From: Veillonella rogosae JCM 15642
Lineage (GTDB): Bacteria > Bacillota > Negativicutes > Veillonellales > Veillonellaceae
DNA length: 41,624 nt
Reading direction: 5' to 3'
Assembly (NCBI RefSeq): GCF_002959775.1
Contig: NZ_PPCX01000003.1
Coordinates: forward strand, 1 to 41,624
A program made the position numbers and the translations under genes. Shown one piece after another: positions 1 to 10,741 of this stretch (its first letter is position 1; every line of letters begins with the position of its first letter). Under the pieces are notes generated by a model. It was not told the origin of the DNA. It did no database searches and worked only from the letters and a program-made list of their open reading frames with translations.

Positions 1-3376
<3,376 letters not shown>

Positions 3377-3453
3377 AACAAAAACATTAAGCAGAAATGT
3401 GCAAACAAATATATATACTTCTATGTGGTTTTCAGAGTACAAACTCTGACAGA

Positions 3454-3569
3454 TTCAGTGGCGATGGCTATGAGGATCCACCTGTTCCCATCTCGAACAC
3501 AGTAGTTAAGCTCATAAACGCCGAAAGTACTTGGCTGGAGACGGCCTGGGAGGATAGGAAGCCGCTGAT
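3454..3569 (+). rRNA. rrf: 5S ribosomal RNA
   Basis: It lies 77 bp after 23S. The terminal helix is CAGTGGC (3456-3462) with GCCGCTG (3561-3567). Internal landmarks are CCATCTCGAACACAG and the loop E to helix IV region CCGAAAGTACTTGGCTGG. Its 3' half is echoed in inverted orientation just downstream (see the repeat at 3612-3896). Confidence 0.95.
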
Positions 3570-3577
3570 TGCTTAAA

Positions 3578-3604
3578 GGCACACCTGAGGGTGTGTCTTT
3601 TTTT
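3578..3604 (+). terminator. rRNA operon terminator
   Basis: The hairpin GGCACACC-TGA-GGGTGTGTC is followed by a run of eight T residues immediately downstream of 5S. It is a classic intrinsic terminator for the rRNA transcript. Confidence 0.9.
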
Positions 3605-3611
3605 GTTGTAT

Positions 3612-3896
3612 GGCTTCCTATCCTCCCAGGGTACCTGGTGAGCAGGGCAGTAGAAGATGGAGAAGCGAAGCGACGACAGATTCACTGCATCGCTTAGTTC
3701 GGAGCGTAAGATGGACATGTAGCGAAGCTACATAAGGCCATCCACAGCGACGAACACCCAGTATCCTGGAGGGAAGAACCGTACATAAGAACTCGCTGAT
3801 TGACGAAATAGAGGGTCAACCCTAAAGGGTTGGCCCTCTATTTTTGTGCTCTAACGAGCACAGCTTTCATACCTACTAGAGCCGTCTCCAGCCAAG
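3612..3896. repeat. Inverted, split copy of the 5S rRNA 3' half
   Basis: Bases 3612-3630 are the exact reverse complement of 5S bases 3545-3563 (19 of 19). Bases 3881-3896 are the exact reverse complement of 5S bases 3530-3545 (16 of 16). The two source segments are contiguous in 5S, but the inverted copies are separated by about 250 bp (3631-3880). That inserted stretch has hairpin-rich AGCGAAGC and TTCGGAGC words, a GCTGATTG word like the 5S tail, and its own terminator. This looks like a remnant of an inverted 5S gene interrupted by an insertion, or a rearranged rRNA-operon tail. No coding region is supported here. Confidence 0.75.
3810..3846 (+). terminator. Second rRNA-tail-like terminator
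   Basis: The hairpin ATAGAGGGTCAACCC-TAA-AGGGTTGGCCCTCTAT is followed by TTTTT. It is preceded by CGCTGATTG, the same word that ends the 5S gene. This suggests it once terminated another rRNA operon copy. Confidence 0.8.
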
Positions 3897-4068
3897 GTTG
3901 TACAAGTATTATCTATGGATAGTAATTTTTGGGACTATGTAAATTACTATTCTAATAGCCCACCCTTGACATATCGAAAAAAATAAATATAATAGTATTA
4001 AGATATATGAGCAATCATTCATATATAATACAACTATTATGAATCCTGTTCGATTAAGAGGTGATAGA

Positions 4069-4959
4069 ATGAATCCTGTAAGAACAATTGAAAGAATTAT
4101 TAAAGCTCCTGATATTCATTGGGTAGGCAATGGATTTAGAGTACGTCAGTACTTCCCTGATGGCGATAAGTCACCTATGCTTGATCGTATGTCTCCATTT
4201 TTGTTACTCGACTATAACGAGCCATATTATTTTGAGGCCAGTCCTTTTGATACAGGTGTCACTCCACATCCCCATAAAGGCTTTGAAACGGTAACATTTT
4301 CTTTTTCCGGCTCCATTGAACATAAAGATGCAGCTGGTAATAGTGGTGTTATTCACTCTGGTGATGTGCAATGGATGACTGCAGCCAGTGGTGTTTTGCA
4401 CAAAGAATCTCATGAAAAAGAATATGCAAAGCGGGGACGTTTGTTCCATGCTTTATAATTATGGGTAAATCTACCTGAACGTCATAAAAACGATGCACCT
4501 GCATATCAATATATACCTGCTACTACAATGGGGCGGTATCAATCTCTTGATGAAACAATTGATGCCATCGTTTACACAGGTGCTTTCAGACATATAACAG
4601 GTCCTGCTAAATCCCATACACCGATGAATATTTACAAATTAAAACTTCAACCTAATTCATGGATCTCTATTTCTGAGAATATGACTTGGAATACAGGCTT
4701 CCTTGTGCTTAATGGTACAGGCAGTGCCAATGGTGAAAGCATAGAATCTGGAGACTTTGTACTTTTCAACAATGATGGAGAGCGCTTTGAGGTAGAGTCT
4801 GGTGATGAAGGTCTTGAAATCTTCGTTCTCGCTGGAGAACCACTTAATGAACCAGTGGTAAAACAAGGGCCATATGTTATGACAAATAAAACAGAGCTTC
4901 TCCTCGCTTATGGGGAATACATAAACGGTAAATTTGGCCGCGAAGAAGATATTATGTAA
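4069..4959 (+). pseudogene. Pirin family protein, interrupted by an in-frame TAA
   Basis: Pirins are iron-binding bicupin proteins, and some have quercetinase activity. The frame from ATG 4069 (RBS AAGAGGTG) to 4959 would give 296 residues, the usual pirin length. The N-terminal half carries the cupin metal motif region PHPHKGFETVT and ends RLFHAL. The next codon, 4456-4458, is TAA, and the same frame continues LWVNLPERHK to the normal end. Family members usually read HALQLWVNLP here, so one CAA-to-TAA change explains the break. No frameshift is present and the rest looks intact, so the lesion is recent, a sequencing error, or strain-specific. A near-duplicate ATGAATCCTGT lies at 4039 and 4069; the downstream copy has the better RBS. 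Confidence 0.88.
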
Positions 4960-4990
4960 TACGTAAACCTTACGCTACAAGAAAAGATAC

Positions 4991-5027
4991 ACCCCCTATA
5001 AGTCACGTTAACTAGCTTATAGGGGGT
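4991..5027. terminator. Bidirectional terminator between pirin and higA-like gene
   Basis: A perfect 12-bp inverted repeat, ACCCCCTATAAG and CTTATAGGGGGT, sits between two convergent genes and has T-rich or A-rich flanks. Confidence 0.8.
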
Positions 5028-5031
5028 CTTC

Positions 5032-5307
5032 TTATACTAAACTTATCTTTACTTGTTTATCTAAAGCAAATGCAATCTTACAGAGAGTACTAATACTTGT
5101 ATTTGCACCTTGTTCTATTCTTGCAATTGTGGATTGAGGGACACCAGATTTTTCAGCTAAATCACGTTGTGTTAAACCGGCTGCTTCACGAGCTTTTGCA
5201 ATAACTATAGCACTTTCTAGATTAGCCGATTCTTTTTCAAATCTGGCTTTAAACTTTGGATCTTTTAATTGTTCTTTCAGAAAATCGTCAAATTTAATTG
5301 TTGGCAT
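5032..5307 (-). CDS. XRE-family antitoxin (HigA-like)
   Basis: This 91-residue protein has a Cro/C1-type helix-turn-helix in its C-terminal half. The tract AREAAGLTQRDLAEKSGVPQ followed by STIARIEQGAN is the typical recognition-helix signature. It would bind its partner toxin and the operon promoter. The start at 5307 (MPTIKFDD) is chosen because GAGGAGG lies just upstream; an upstream in-frame ATG at 5346 lacks such a site. The gene overlaps the end of the toxin gene by 14 bp, so the order is toxin first, antitoxin second, as in higBA loci. Confidence 0.88.
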   Translation of the reverse strand: MPTIKFDDFLKEQLKDPKFKARFEKESANLESAIVIAKAREAAGLTQRDLAEKSGVPQSTIARIEQGANTSISTLCKIAFALDKQVKISLV

Positions 5308-5659
5308 AATATTCCTCCTCAAACTCGCGCCTAATTTGTTTGGCATGAATTATCTCTCTTTTAGGTGTTTTCTGCGTTTTCTTAGTAAATCCATGTGTAA
5401 TAATATATCTATTATTAATTACATGAAAGTATAATGCCCTTTGAATACTATTAGGACATTTAAGACGGATTTCATATAGATTTTTATCCACTTTCTTTAC
5501 CCACTGCATATATTGAGCAACTAACAATCCTGAATCCTGGATTTTATGTATTAATGAAAACATTTTATCCGAATCAGATTCAGTAAGTGATTCTAAAAAT
5601 TCTAGAAATTCATTATGTCCATTAGGTCTTGTATAGAACTCAAACTTAGGTTTCTCCAT
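5294..5659 (-). CDS. RelE/HigB-type toxin (phage-derived Gp49-like family)
   Basis: This 121-residue protein resembles the HigB/Gp49-like branch of the RelE mRNA-interferase superfamily. Visible features are the N-terminal FEFYTRPNGHNEFLEFLESL segment, LYEIRLKCPNSIQRALYF in the central sheet, and the C-terminal HGFTKKTQKTPKREIIHAKQ basic motif typical of the family. It probably cleaves ribosome-bound mRNA. The start at 5659 follows AAAGAAGGATTGGG; the longer frame to 5707 has no clear RBS. It is co-transcribed with the XRE antitoxin that overlaps its end. Confidence 0.85.
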   Translation of the reverse strand: MEKPKFEFYTRPNGHNEFLEFLESLTESDSDKMFSLIHKIQDSGLLVAQYMQWVKKVDKNLYEIRLKCPNSIQRALYFHVINNRYIITHGFTKKTQKTPKREIIHAKQIRREFEEEYYANN

Positions 5660-6052
5660 CCCAATCCTTCTTTCTTCTATGATAGCATATATGCGTTCAA
5701 ACCTCAATTTTAAAGTGATTGCTTATCCAAATTCTTATCTTTACTATATAGATATGAGGGTAATCTTTTGTAGCTTAAAGAAATAATGAGCATAATTCTT
5801 TAGGCTTGTAATCACTATTCAAGTCTTAAAGTATTTAACTATCCTTAAGGGTCTATAAATAGGAGAAATCAAGTTATATCATTTATTGTTATGACTTTCA
5901 CTAGACTCATTTGAATCGTTGCTTATTTAATTTGATGGTGCAGGTAAAAGAAGAGATTAGGAACCCAAAATTTTATGATTGTGTCCTCAATTTACCTATC
6001 TATAATTAGCATTAATGAGCGTGCTTTAAGATACGTTTTTTTCTTATAGATA
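5660..6052. other. AT-rich intergenic region, little recognisable
   Basis: This gap of about 390 bp lies between the divergent toxin-antitoxin operon and the CGGC gene. It must hold the toxin-antitoxin promoter and the upstream part of the CGGC promoter. I see no RNA gene, conserved riboswitch core or supported small frame. Confidence 0.5.
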
Positions 6053-6061
6053 TGGTATACT
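6053..6061 (+). promoter_or_regulatory. Extended -10 promoter for the CGGC gene
   Basis: TGGTATACT is an extended -10 element (TGn plus TATACT) that would start transcription about 25 bp before the AGGAGG ribosome binding site of the gene at 6094. There is no good -35, which is compatible with an extended -10. Confidence 0.5.
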
Positions 6062-6093
6062 TAAGGTCATACTATATTTTCATAGGAGGTCTT

Positions 6094-6459
6094 ATGACTA
6101 AGAAAATTGCGGTTCTCGTGAATGAGGATACAATGCAGCGCTGTTCTTGTGGCGGTTGCTTAAAAGCATTTATGAATAAAGCAGATTCCTTTGAGCGTTA
6201 TGCAGATGAGGATATTGAGTTGGTAGGTTTCACCCATAGTGGTGGCGATCTTGCCAAGAAAATCGAGTCTTTCAAGAAAAAAGGTGTTACTACAGTTCAT
6301 CTTTCTACGTGTACTCGTGGCAAGAATGAAAATTATGAAAGCATCGCAGAGCAGTGCGCTGAGGCGGGCTTTGATGTTGTGGGCTATACCCATGGTGCTG
6401 CTGTTTCTAAAGATGGTAAAGAAGCCGTTGTGCTTTCAGCAAAACCAGTAGAAGAATAG
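6094..6459 (+). CDS. CGGC domain-containing protein
   Basis: This 121-residue cytoplasmic protein belongs to the CGGC-domain family, thought to bind metal or act in redox chemistry through conserved cysteines. The signature MQRCSCGGCLKAF lies near residue 15. Further family features are HLSTCTRGKNENY with another conserved Cys, and the C-terminal VGYTHG segment. The start at 6094 follows a textbook AGGAGG; the longer frame from 6052 runs through the promoter. It is monocistronic by spacing. The exact substrate is unknown for the family. Confidence 0.85.
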   Translation: MTKKIAVLVNEDTMQRCSCGGCLKAFMNKADSFERYADEDIELVGFTHSGGDLAKKIESFKKKGVTTVHLSTCTRGKNENYESIAEQCAEAGFDVVGYTHGAAVSKDGKEAVVLSAKPVEE

Positions 6460-6490
6460 AACTATTAATCTGTTAGTATAGATAGTATCA

Positions 6491-6577
6491 ATAGAACAAT
6501 TATTATATATGGTAAAGGAATAGAATAATTATTATATAAAGTAAAAGAATAGAGCAATTATTATATTTAGTAAAAAG
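6491..6577. repeat. Three tandem 29-bp AT-rich repeats
   Basis: Units begin at 6491, 6520 and 6549, each starting ATAGA.(C/T)AATTATTATAT and ending in (A/G)GTAAA. They differ at a few positions. They lie in the 317-bp gap between the CGGC gene and the metallopeptidase and could be a variable-number repeat or a regulatory array. No spacers are present, so this is not a CRISPR array. The rest of the gap (6578-6776) holds no supported gene. Confidence 0.85.
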
Positions 6578-6776
6578 TTCGTATTAGGGCTTTGTACTAA
6601 TAAATATATGATTAATTGTTCCACTATTCATTTTGTATTTACGCTAAACATATAAGATAGGGTTAGTGTGCAAATACTGTGATTGAGAGTATGAAGATGT
6701 TGTTACAATACGTAACATACTATTGTTAGTAGTATCTATATATTGAGAGAATTGAGTAATATGAGAGGTTAATAGA

Positions 6777-7961
6777 ATGAACAAGAAACTTACAGCGGCT
6801 ACGTTATCTGTCGCTATGGTGGTGACTATGACACCGGCAATCATGCAAACAGCTCCTGTACAAGCTGCATCTAGCGCAGTACAATCATTAGCTGGTGGCG
6901 CTATTGCTATGGCTTACGTATCTACTGCTTTAAATAAAATGGATAATTCTGAGCAAGGCCAAAAAGAAAGCTTGGCTCGTACAAAAGAAAAAACAGGTTA
7001 TTTGAACGATAGTGCAGCTCAAGAACGTGTAAATCGCATTATGAAAACGTTAGAGGCTACGCCGAGTGTAAAACGTTCTTACGTTGTATATGCTAACCCT
7101 GATGAGGAGTTCAATGCCTTTGCAACGCTTGGCCGTGTTATGTCTATCAACAAAGGTGCTTTAGATACGCTTGATGATGATCAATTGGCGTACGTAATGG
7201 CCCATGAAATTGCACATGGTGAGCACAAAGATATTATCAATGGCGCTAAAAAACAAATTGGCTTATCTACCGCGGTAGGCATCGCTGCGGGTGGTAGCGA
7301 AGGGGCTGCCATTTTATCCAACGTAGCAGGTAACTACTTGTCTAACCAAGTGTTTACAATGAGCCAAGAAAAAGCAGCCGATGAGTTGGGCTTCCAAATC
7401 TTAAGCGAATCTCCTTACAATGTGGGCGGTGCAGCCGGTTCTATGCTTGTACTTCGCAATAAAGTAGGGGAACACTATCGTGAAGGGCTTTCACAAGTAG
7501 TGGCGCCTAATAACCATCCTAAGTTAACAGATCGGGTGAATAATAATATTGATCGCATGTACACATACTCTGGAAACCACGTAAACGTGTCTAAAGGCGT
7601 TGTTTATGTAAATGGTGATAATATCTATACTCCAGCTGCTAGTGGACGCTATACAGGGGAAGAACGCGCTTTCTACATGGCCGGCAAATTAGCTCGCATG
7701 TACCACAACAATCAAGTGACACCAGGTTCTGCATCTTATAATGGTGGCACAGTAACCGTTGCGGGCCAAAACATCGTCACTACGCCAAATGCAGATGTAG
7801 CATTACAAGTGGCGACAAACCTTAACAATGCTTTTGTGAAACCTGCAGGGGCTGCCGTTAATGGTAAAAAGCCAGCTAAGGTTAAACAGGAAAAACCTAA
7901 AAAGATAAAAGAAAATAAAAAAGCAAAAGACAATAAAAAAGCAGATAAAGCTAAAAAATAA
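6777..7961 (+). CDS. Secreted M48 family metallopeptidase with lysine-rich tail
   Basis: This 394-residue protein begins with a Sec signal peptide (MNKKLTAATLSVAMVV, cleavage near VQA-A at about residue 31). The zinc site is H143-E144-I-A-H147, and the third ligand is probably E198 in SQEKAADELGF with D202, as in M48B enzymes of the YggG/LoiP type. Such enzymes degrade misfolded envelope proteins. Residues 360-394 are an unusual, almost pure Lys/Ala/Asn/Glu tail that could bind the cell wall or nucleic acid. The RBS is GAGAGGTTAAT. The gene stands alone and two hairpins follow it. Confidence 0.9.
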   Translation: MNKKLTAATLSVAMVVTMTPAIMQTAPVQAASSAVQSLAGGAIAMAYVSTALNKMDNSEQGQKESLARTKEKTGYLNDSAAQERVNRIMKTLEATPSVKRSYVVYANPDEEFNAFATLGRVMSINKGALDTLDDDQLAYVMAHEIAHGEHKDIINGAKKQIGLSTAVGIAAGGSEGAAILSNVAGNYLSNQVFTMSQEKAADELGFQILSESPYNVGGAAGSMLVLRNKVGEHYREGLSQVVAPNNHPKLTDRVNNNIDRMYTYSGNHVNVSKGVVYVNGDNIYTPAASGRYTGEERAFYMAGKLARMYHNNQVTPGSASYNGGTVTVAGQNIVTTPNADVALQVATNLNNAFVKPAGAAVNGKKPAKVKQEKPKKIKENKKAKDNKKADKAKK

Positions 7962-8036
7962 TAGTGTTTAAAGCTAAATTAATAATGTTTAATGCTAAAA
8001 ATAAGCAGGCATACAGCGTGACTGTAGGCTGTGTAG

Positions 8037-8067
8037 AAGGATAATCTAAATAAGACAGATTATCCTT
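8037..8067 (+). terminator. Hairpin after the M48 gene
   Basis: An 11-bp perfect inverted repeat, AAGGATAATCT and AGATTATCCTT, lies 76 bp after the stop. It has only a weak T run, so it may be a pause or processing hairpin. Confidence 0.5.
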
Positions 8068-8080
8068 CATATATTATAAA

Positions 8081-8120
8081 TACAAGAGGACTGAGCTAAA
8101 GCTTGGTCCTCTTTCTTGTA
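8081..8120 (+). terminator. Hairpin with T-rich 3' arm
   Basis: TACAAGAGGAC pairs with GTCCTCTTTCTTGTA around a 14-nt loop. It is the second hairpin in a row in the gap after the metallopeptidase gene. Confidence 0.55.
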
Positions 8121-8201
8121 TAGACCGCATACAATAGATACTGTATACTAAAGCTATAAATATTCGGTTAATCGTAAGTTGCAGATGAGAGAGGGGCGCT
8201 T

Positions 8202-9284
8202 ATGAATCAAAAGAGAAGCATTTTTGGAGCCTTAAAATGGATTATGTTCAATTATATATTTTTAGGCATTCTTATACTCATTGGCCTATTTATCGCTTTG
8301 GCTCCAGATTTGTTGGGCGATGTGATACCGCGACATGGCACTGTAGGTAAATTATTAACGTCTCTGAATGAACGGAAGATTGAGGATAGTCAACATACAG
8401 TGATGACTATCCCTGATTATGTACGTCGCGTCGTTACTATAGGTGAAAGTACGGTAGATATTATGGGCGCTATTGGTGGAGAGCCCTATATCGTGGCTAC
8501 AGATGGATCTCCTTATTCCGGTTCTACTCATGTTAATGGCCGTGTAGAGTTAACAGTAGACTCCATTAAATCCTACGAACCAGACGTGGTCGTAGCGCCA
8601 GATTCTACACCTCCTAGCCTTGTGTCGTCCTTGCGCGCTGCAGGCATACCTGTCTTTGTGTATACGAAAAAAGATAGCTTTAATGATATTATTTTAGCCA
8701 CTAAAACAATAGGAAAGATTTTCAAGGATGAAGATTCCGAACGTGAGTTTATTGTATCTAGACGTAACGTTAAGAAACTTGTAGAGCCTCACGAAAAGGA
8801 TAAGAAACCCGTTATTGCTTTATATAATAGCTCTCACGGCGTATATCGGTCGGGTATCATTCGGGATATGATTGAACAGGTGCACGGTATTGATGGAGCA
8901 GGAAACCTTGTGATAACAGAAAGTGGCAAGGATATTAATATGTTATCTGATGTTTGGTGGTACCGAGATCATAAAACGACGGTAGATATGAACCAATCTA
9001 TGGGGACAAAAGCCGATTTGATTCGCATTAATCCAGATGTTATTTTTGTGCCTACCCGTTTTATCGATAAACTACCAGATTACAAGCAAGATATTGATGC
9101 CATTATGAACGATCCAGACCTACAAAATGTAACGGCTGTTAAAAAAGGCTATGTCTATCCAGTTCAGGAACTATTTGTGATGAGCTATTCCTGGAAAGCT
9201 TTCATGGCCATGGAACAAATGGCAAAATGGCTCTATGGTCCTAGTACCTATGAGGGCATCGTTAAATATAAGAGTGAGCCATGA
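8202..9284 (+). CDS. Membrane-anchored substrate-binding protein, iron/cobalamin (BtuF/FepB) type
   Basis: The 360-residue product has an uncleaved-looking N-terminal membrane segment (about residues 15-33) and then a periplasmic-binding fold of the PF01497 type. Family features are RVVTIGESTVDIMGAIGG, DSIKSYEPDVVVAPD and the ordered alpha/beta repeats of FecB/BtuF. No lipobox cysteine is present, so it is held by the N-terminal helix. It should capture an iron chelate, haem or corrinoid. Its neighbour at 9408 is a paralogue, but no permease or ATPase gene is next to either one, so they probably serve a transporter encoded elsewhere or act as sensors. RBS GAGAGGGGCG. Confidence 0.8.
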   Translation: MNQKRSIFGALKWIMFNYIFLGILILIGLFIALAPDLLGDVIPRHGTVGKLLTSLNERKIEDSQHTVMTIPDYVRRVVTIGESTVDIMGAIGGEPYIVATDGSPYSGSTHVNGRVELTVDSIKSYEPDVVVAPDSTPPSLVSSLRAAGIPVFVYTKKDSFNDIILATKTIGKIFKDEDSEREFIVSRRNVKKLVEPHEKDKKPVIALYNSSHGVYRSGIIRDMIEQVHGIDGAGNLVITESGKDINMLSDVWWYRDHKTTVDMNQSMGTKADLIRINPDVIFVPTRFIDKLPDYKQDIDAIMNDPDLQNVTAVKKGYVYPVQELFVMSYSWKAFMAMEQMAKWLYGPSTYEGIVKYKSEP

Positions 9285-9407
9285 TGAATAGTAGGCTATC
9301 TATATAGTTATATGATTTATGGTGAAAGTAGTTTGTTGAGTTAATGCATAGCAGAGTCTATATGTAATCGTGTTGCATATAGATCTGACAGTCTATGAGG
9401 AGAGAGT

Positions 9408-10358
9408 ATGCAATTAAAGCGTTTATTAATAGTATTAGCCATCTTCTGTGGCGTTTTGGTCGTAGCCATTATGGGCATGTACAAGTCTTGGAATGCTTTC
9501 ACAAGCGGTGGCATTTTTGGTATGTTGAGCTCAAAGGGCATTTATAAAATGGTGGACGGTACCAGCGAGACGGTCATACTCGATCACAAGGCGGAACGCA
9601 TCGTAGCCGTTGGTCCCAATGCAGCGGACCTTGCGTCTGAACTAGCTGGTGACTCGGTGGTGGCTAGTACTGCGGCGCCGTATCAATCGTCTAATGGCGT
9701 AAAGCAGCGGGTAGCCCTTGATATGAAAGCTATCGCTGCATTAAAACCAGATATTGTAATTGTAGAGGACGATGATGGTACCACAGATCTCGTTAGGCCA
9801 CTGCGTGAGGCAGGCGTAAAGGTAGCACTTCTTAGAGCGCCTAAGACGGTAAAAGAGGTAGAGGATCAAACGCGCAGTGTAGGACAGTTGTTAGGCCGTG
9901 CTGATAAAGCTGAATCCCTCATTACGACGATGATGAACTACATCCGCGATACAGAGTCCTTGCGATTTGCTCGCCGTGATGACCCGAAAAAGACCGTTGC
10001 TGTTTATAATGAAAATGGCTTATATGGGGCGCCAGACACAATGATTCAAGACATGTTGAAATATGTAAATGTAGACAATGCCGCGACTAAGGCAGGCGTA
10101 AAATGGTCCTACATGGGTAAAAAGGATGATCTTATCAAGGTCGATCCCGATGTGATTATTGTACCCGCAGATGTGAAAGCTGCAGGATTTAACCGTGATG
10201 CGGTACTTAATAGCTACTATAATGATCCGGCTCTTAAAAACGTTAAGGCCATTAAGAACAAAAAGGTCGTTATTATATCTAATGAAGCCATGATGGCTAA
10301 GACATACCATATTGGCCGCGGCATATATAACATGGCGCAATTCGTATATGAACGTTAA
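9408..10358 (+). CDS. Membrane-anchored substrate-binding protein, paralogue of the upstream gene
   Basis: This 316-residue protein has an N-terminal transmembrane helix (residues 5-24) followed by the same BtuF/FecB-type fold. Corresponding motifs are RIVAVGPNAADLASELAG, MKAIAALKPDIVIVED and DPALKNVKAIKNKKVVIIS. It lacks a lipobox. The pair lies in the same orientation 123 bp apart, and both keep the anchor, so a tandem duplication is likely. Ligand specificity cannot be read from the sequence. RBS GAGGAGAGAGT. Confidence 0.78.
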   Translation: MQLKRLLIVLAIFCGVLVVAIMGMYKSWNAFTSGGIFGMLSSKGIYKMVDGTSETVILDHKAERIVAVGPNAADLASELAGDSVVASTAAPYQSSNGVKQRVALDMKAIAALKPDIVIVEDDDGTTDLVRPLREAGVKVALLRAPKTVKEVEDQTRSVGQLLGRADKAESLITTMMNYIRDTESLRFARRDDPKKTVAVYNENGLYGAPDTMIQDMLKYVNVDNAATKAGVKWSYMGKKDDLIKVDPDVIIVPADVKAAGFNRDAVLNSYYNDPALKNVKAIKNKKVVIISNEAMMAKTYHIGRGIYNMAQFVYER

Positions 10359-10432
10359 TATATTAATATGGTAGATGGATGTATACCTTTATAGACTATT
10401 AATAGTTATATACCGTATAATAATCATCATTC

Positions 10433-10465
10433 TGAAAGAGCCTTTCGTTAGGCTCTTTCATTTTT
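10433..10465 (+). terminator. Terminator after the substrate-binding pair
   Basis: The perfect 10-bp stem TGAAAGAGCC / GGCTCTTTCA is followed by TTTTT. Confidence 0.9.
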
Positions 10466-10695
10466 ACATTAATTTATCGTGGTATAGTAGTACAACACTA
10501 TGAGAGTTATTTTCAATAGTCAATAAATTAGGCATATGTACATAAGTATGTGTTATAAAACTATAGATTTTCTATAGTAAAAGCTCTATAATATTATGTA
10601 TCTATATATATCTATGTAATTGTTTTTGATTTTGCTTTGTGATGTATCAGTTATTTACTTGTATAGTAGGTGTTTTGTTACTTTCACAGTTATCA
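10466..10695. other. AT-rich leader region before the aminotransferase
   Basis: These 230 bp hold only AT-rich sequence with a small hairpin, ACTATAGATTTTCTATAGT, at about 10560-10578. I recognise no riboswitch or gene. Together with the terminator that follows it could form a regulated leader. Confidence 0.4.
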
Positions 10696-10724
10696 AAACC
10701 TCCTTGTTGAGGAGGTTTATTTTT
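10696..10724 (+). terminator. Terminator hairpin abutting the RBS of the aminotransferase gene
   Basis: AAACCTCC-TTGTTGA-GGAGGTTT is followed by ATTTTT, and it ends two bases before the ribosome binding site AGAGGAG. It may end an unseen upstream short RNA or act as an attenuator for the downstream gene. Confidence 0.65.
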
Positions 10725-10741
10725 AGAGGAGTTGGATCGAA

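Noticed and set aside
3512-3718. 68-residue minus-strand frame over the 5S gene and its inverted fragment
   Set aside because: It overlaps 5S rRNA, lacks an RBS and arises from the inverted repeat.
4456-4458. Programmed read-through or recoding at the pirin TAA
   Set aside because: No stimulatory structure or known recoding context is visible; a point mutation is the simpler view.
6491-6577. CRISPR array
   Set aside because: The 29-bp units abut one another without spacers, are only three and are very AT-rich; no cas genes are near.
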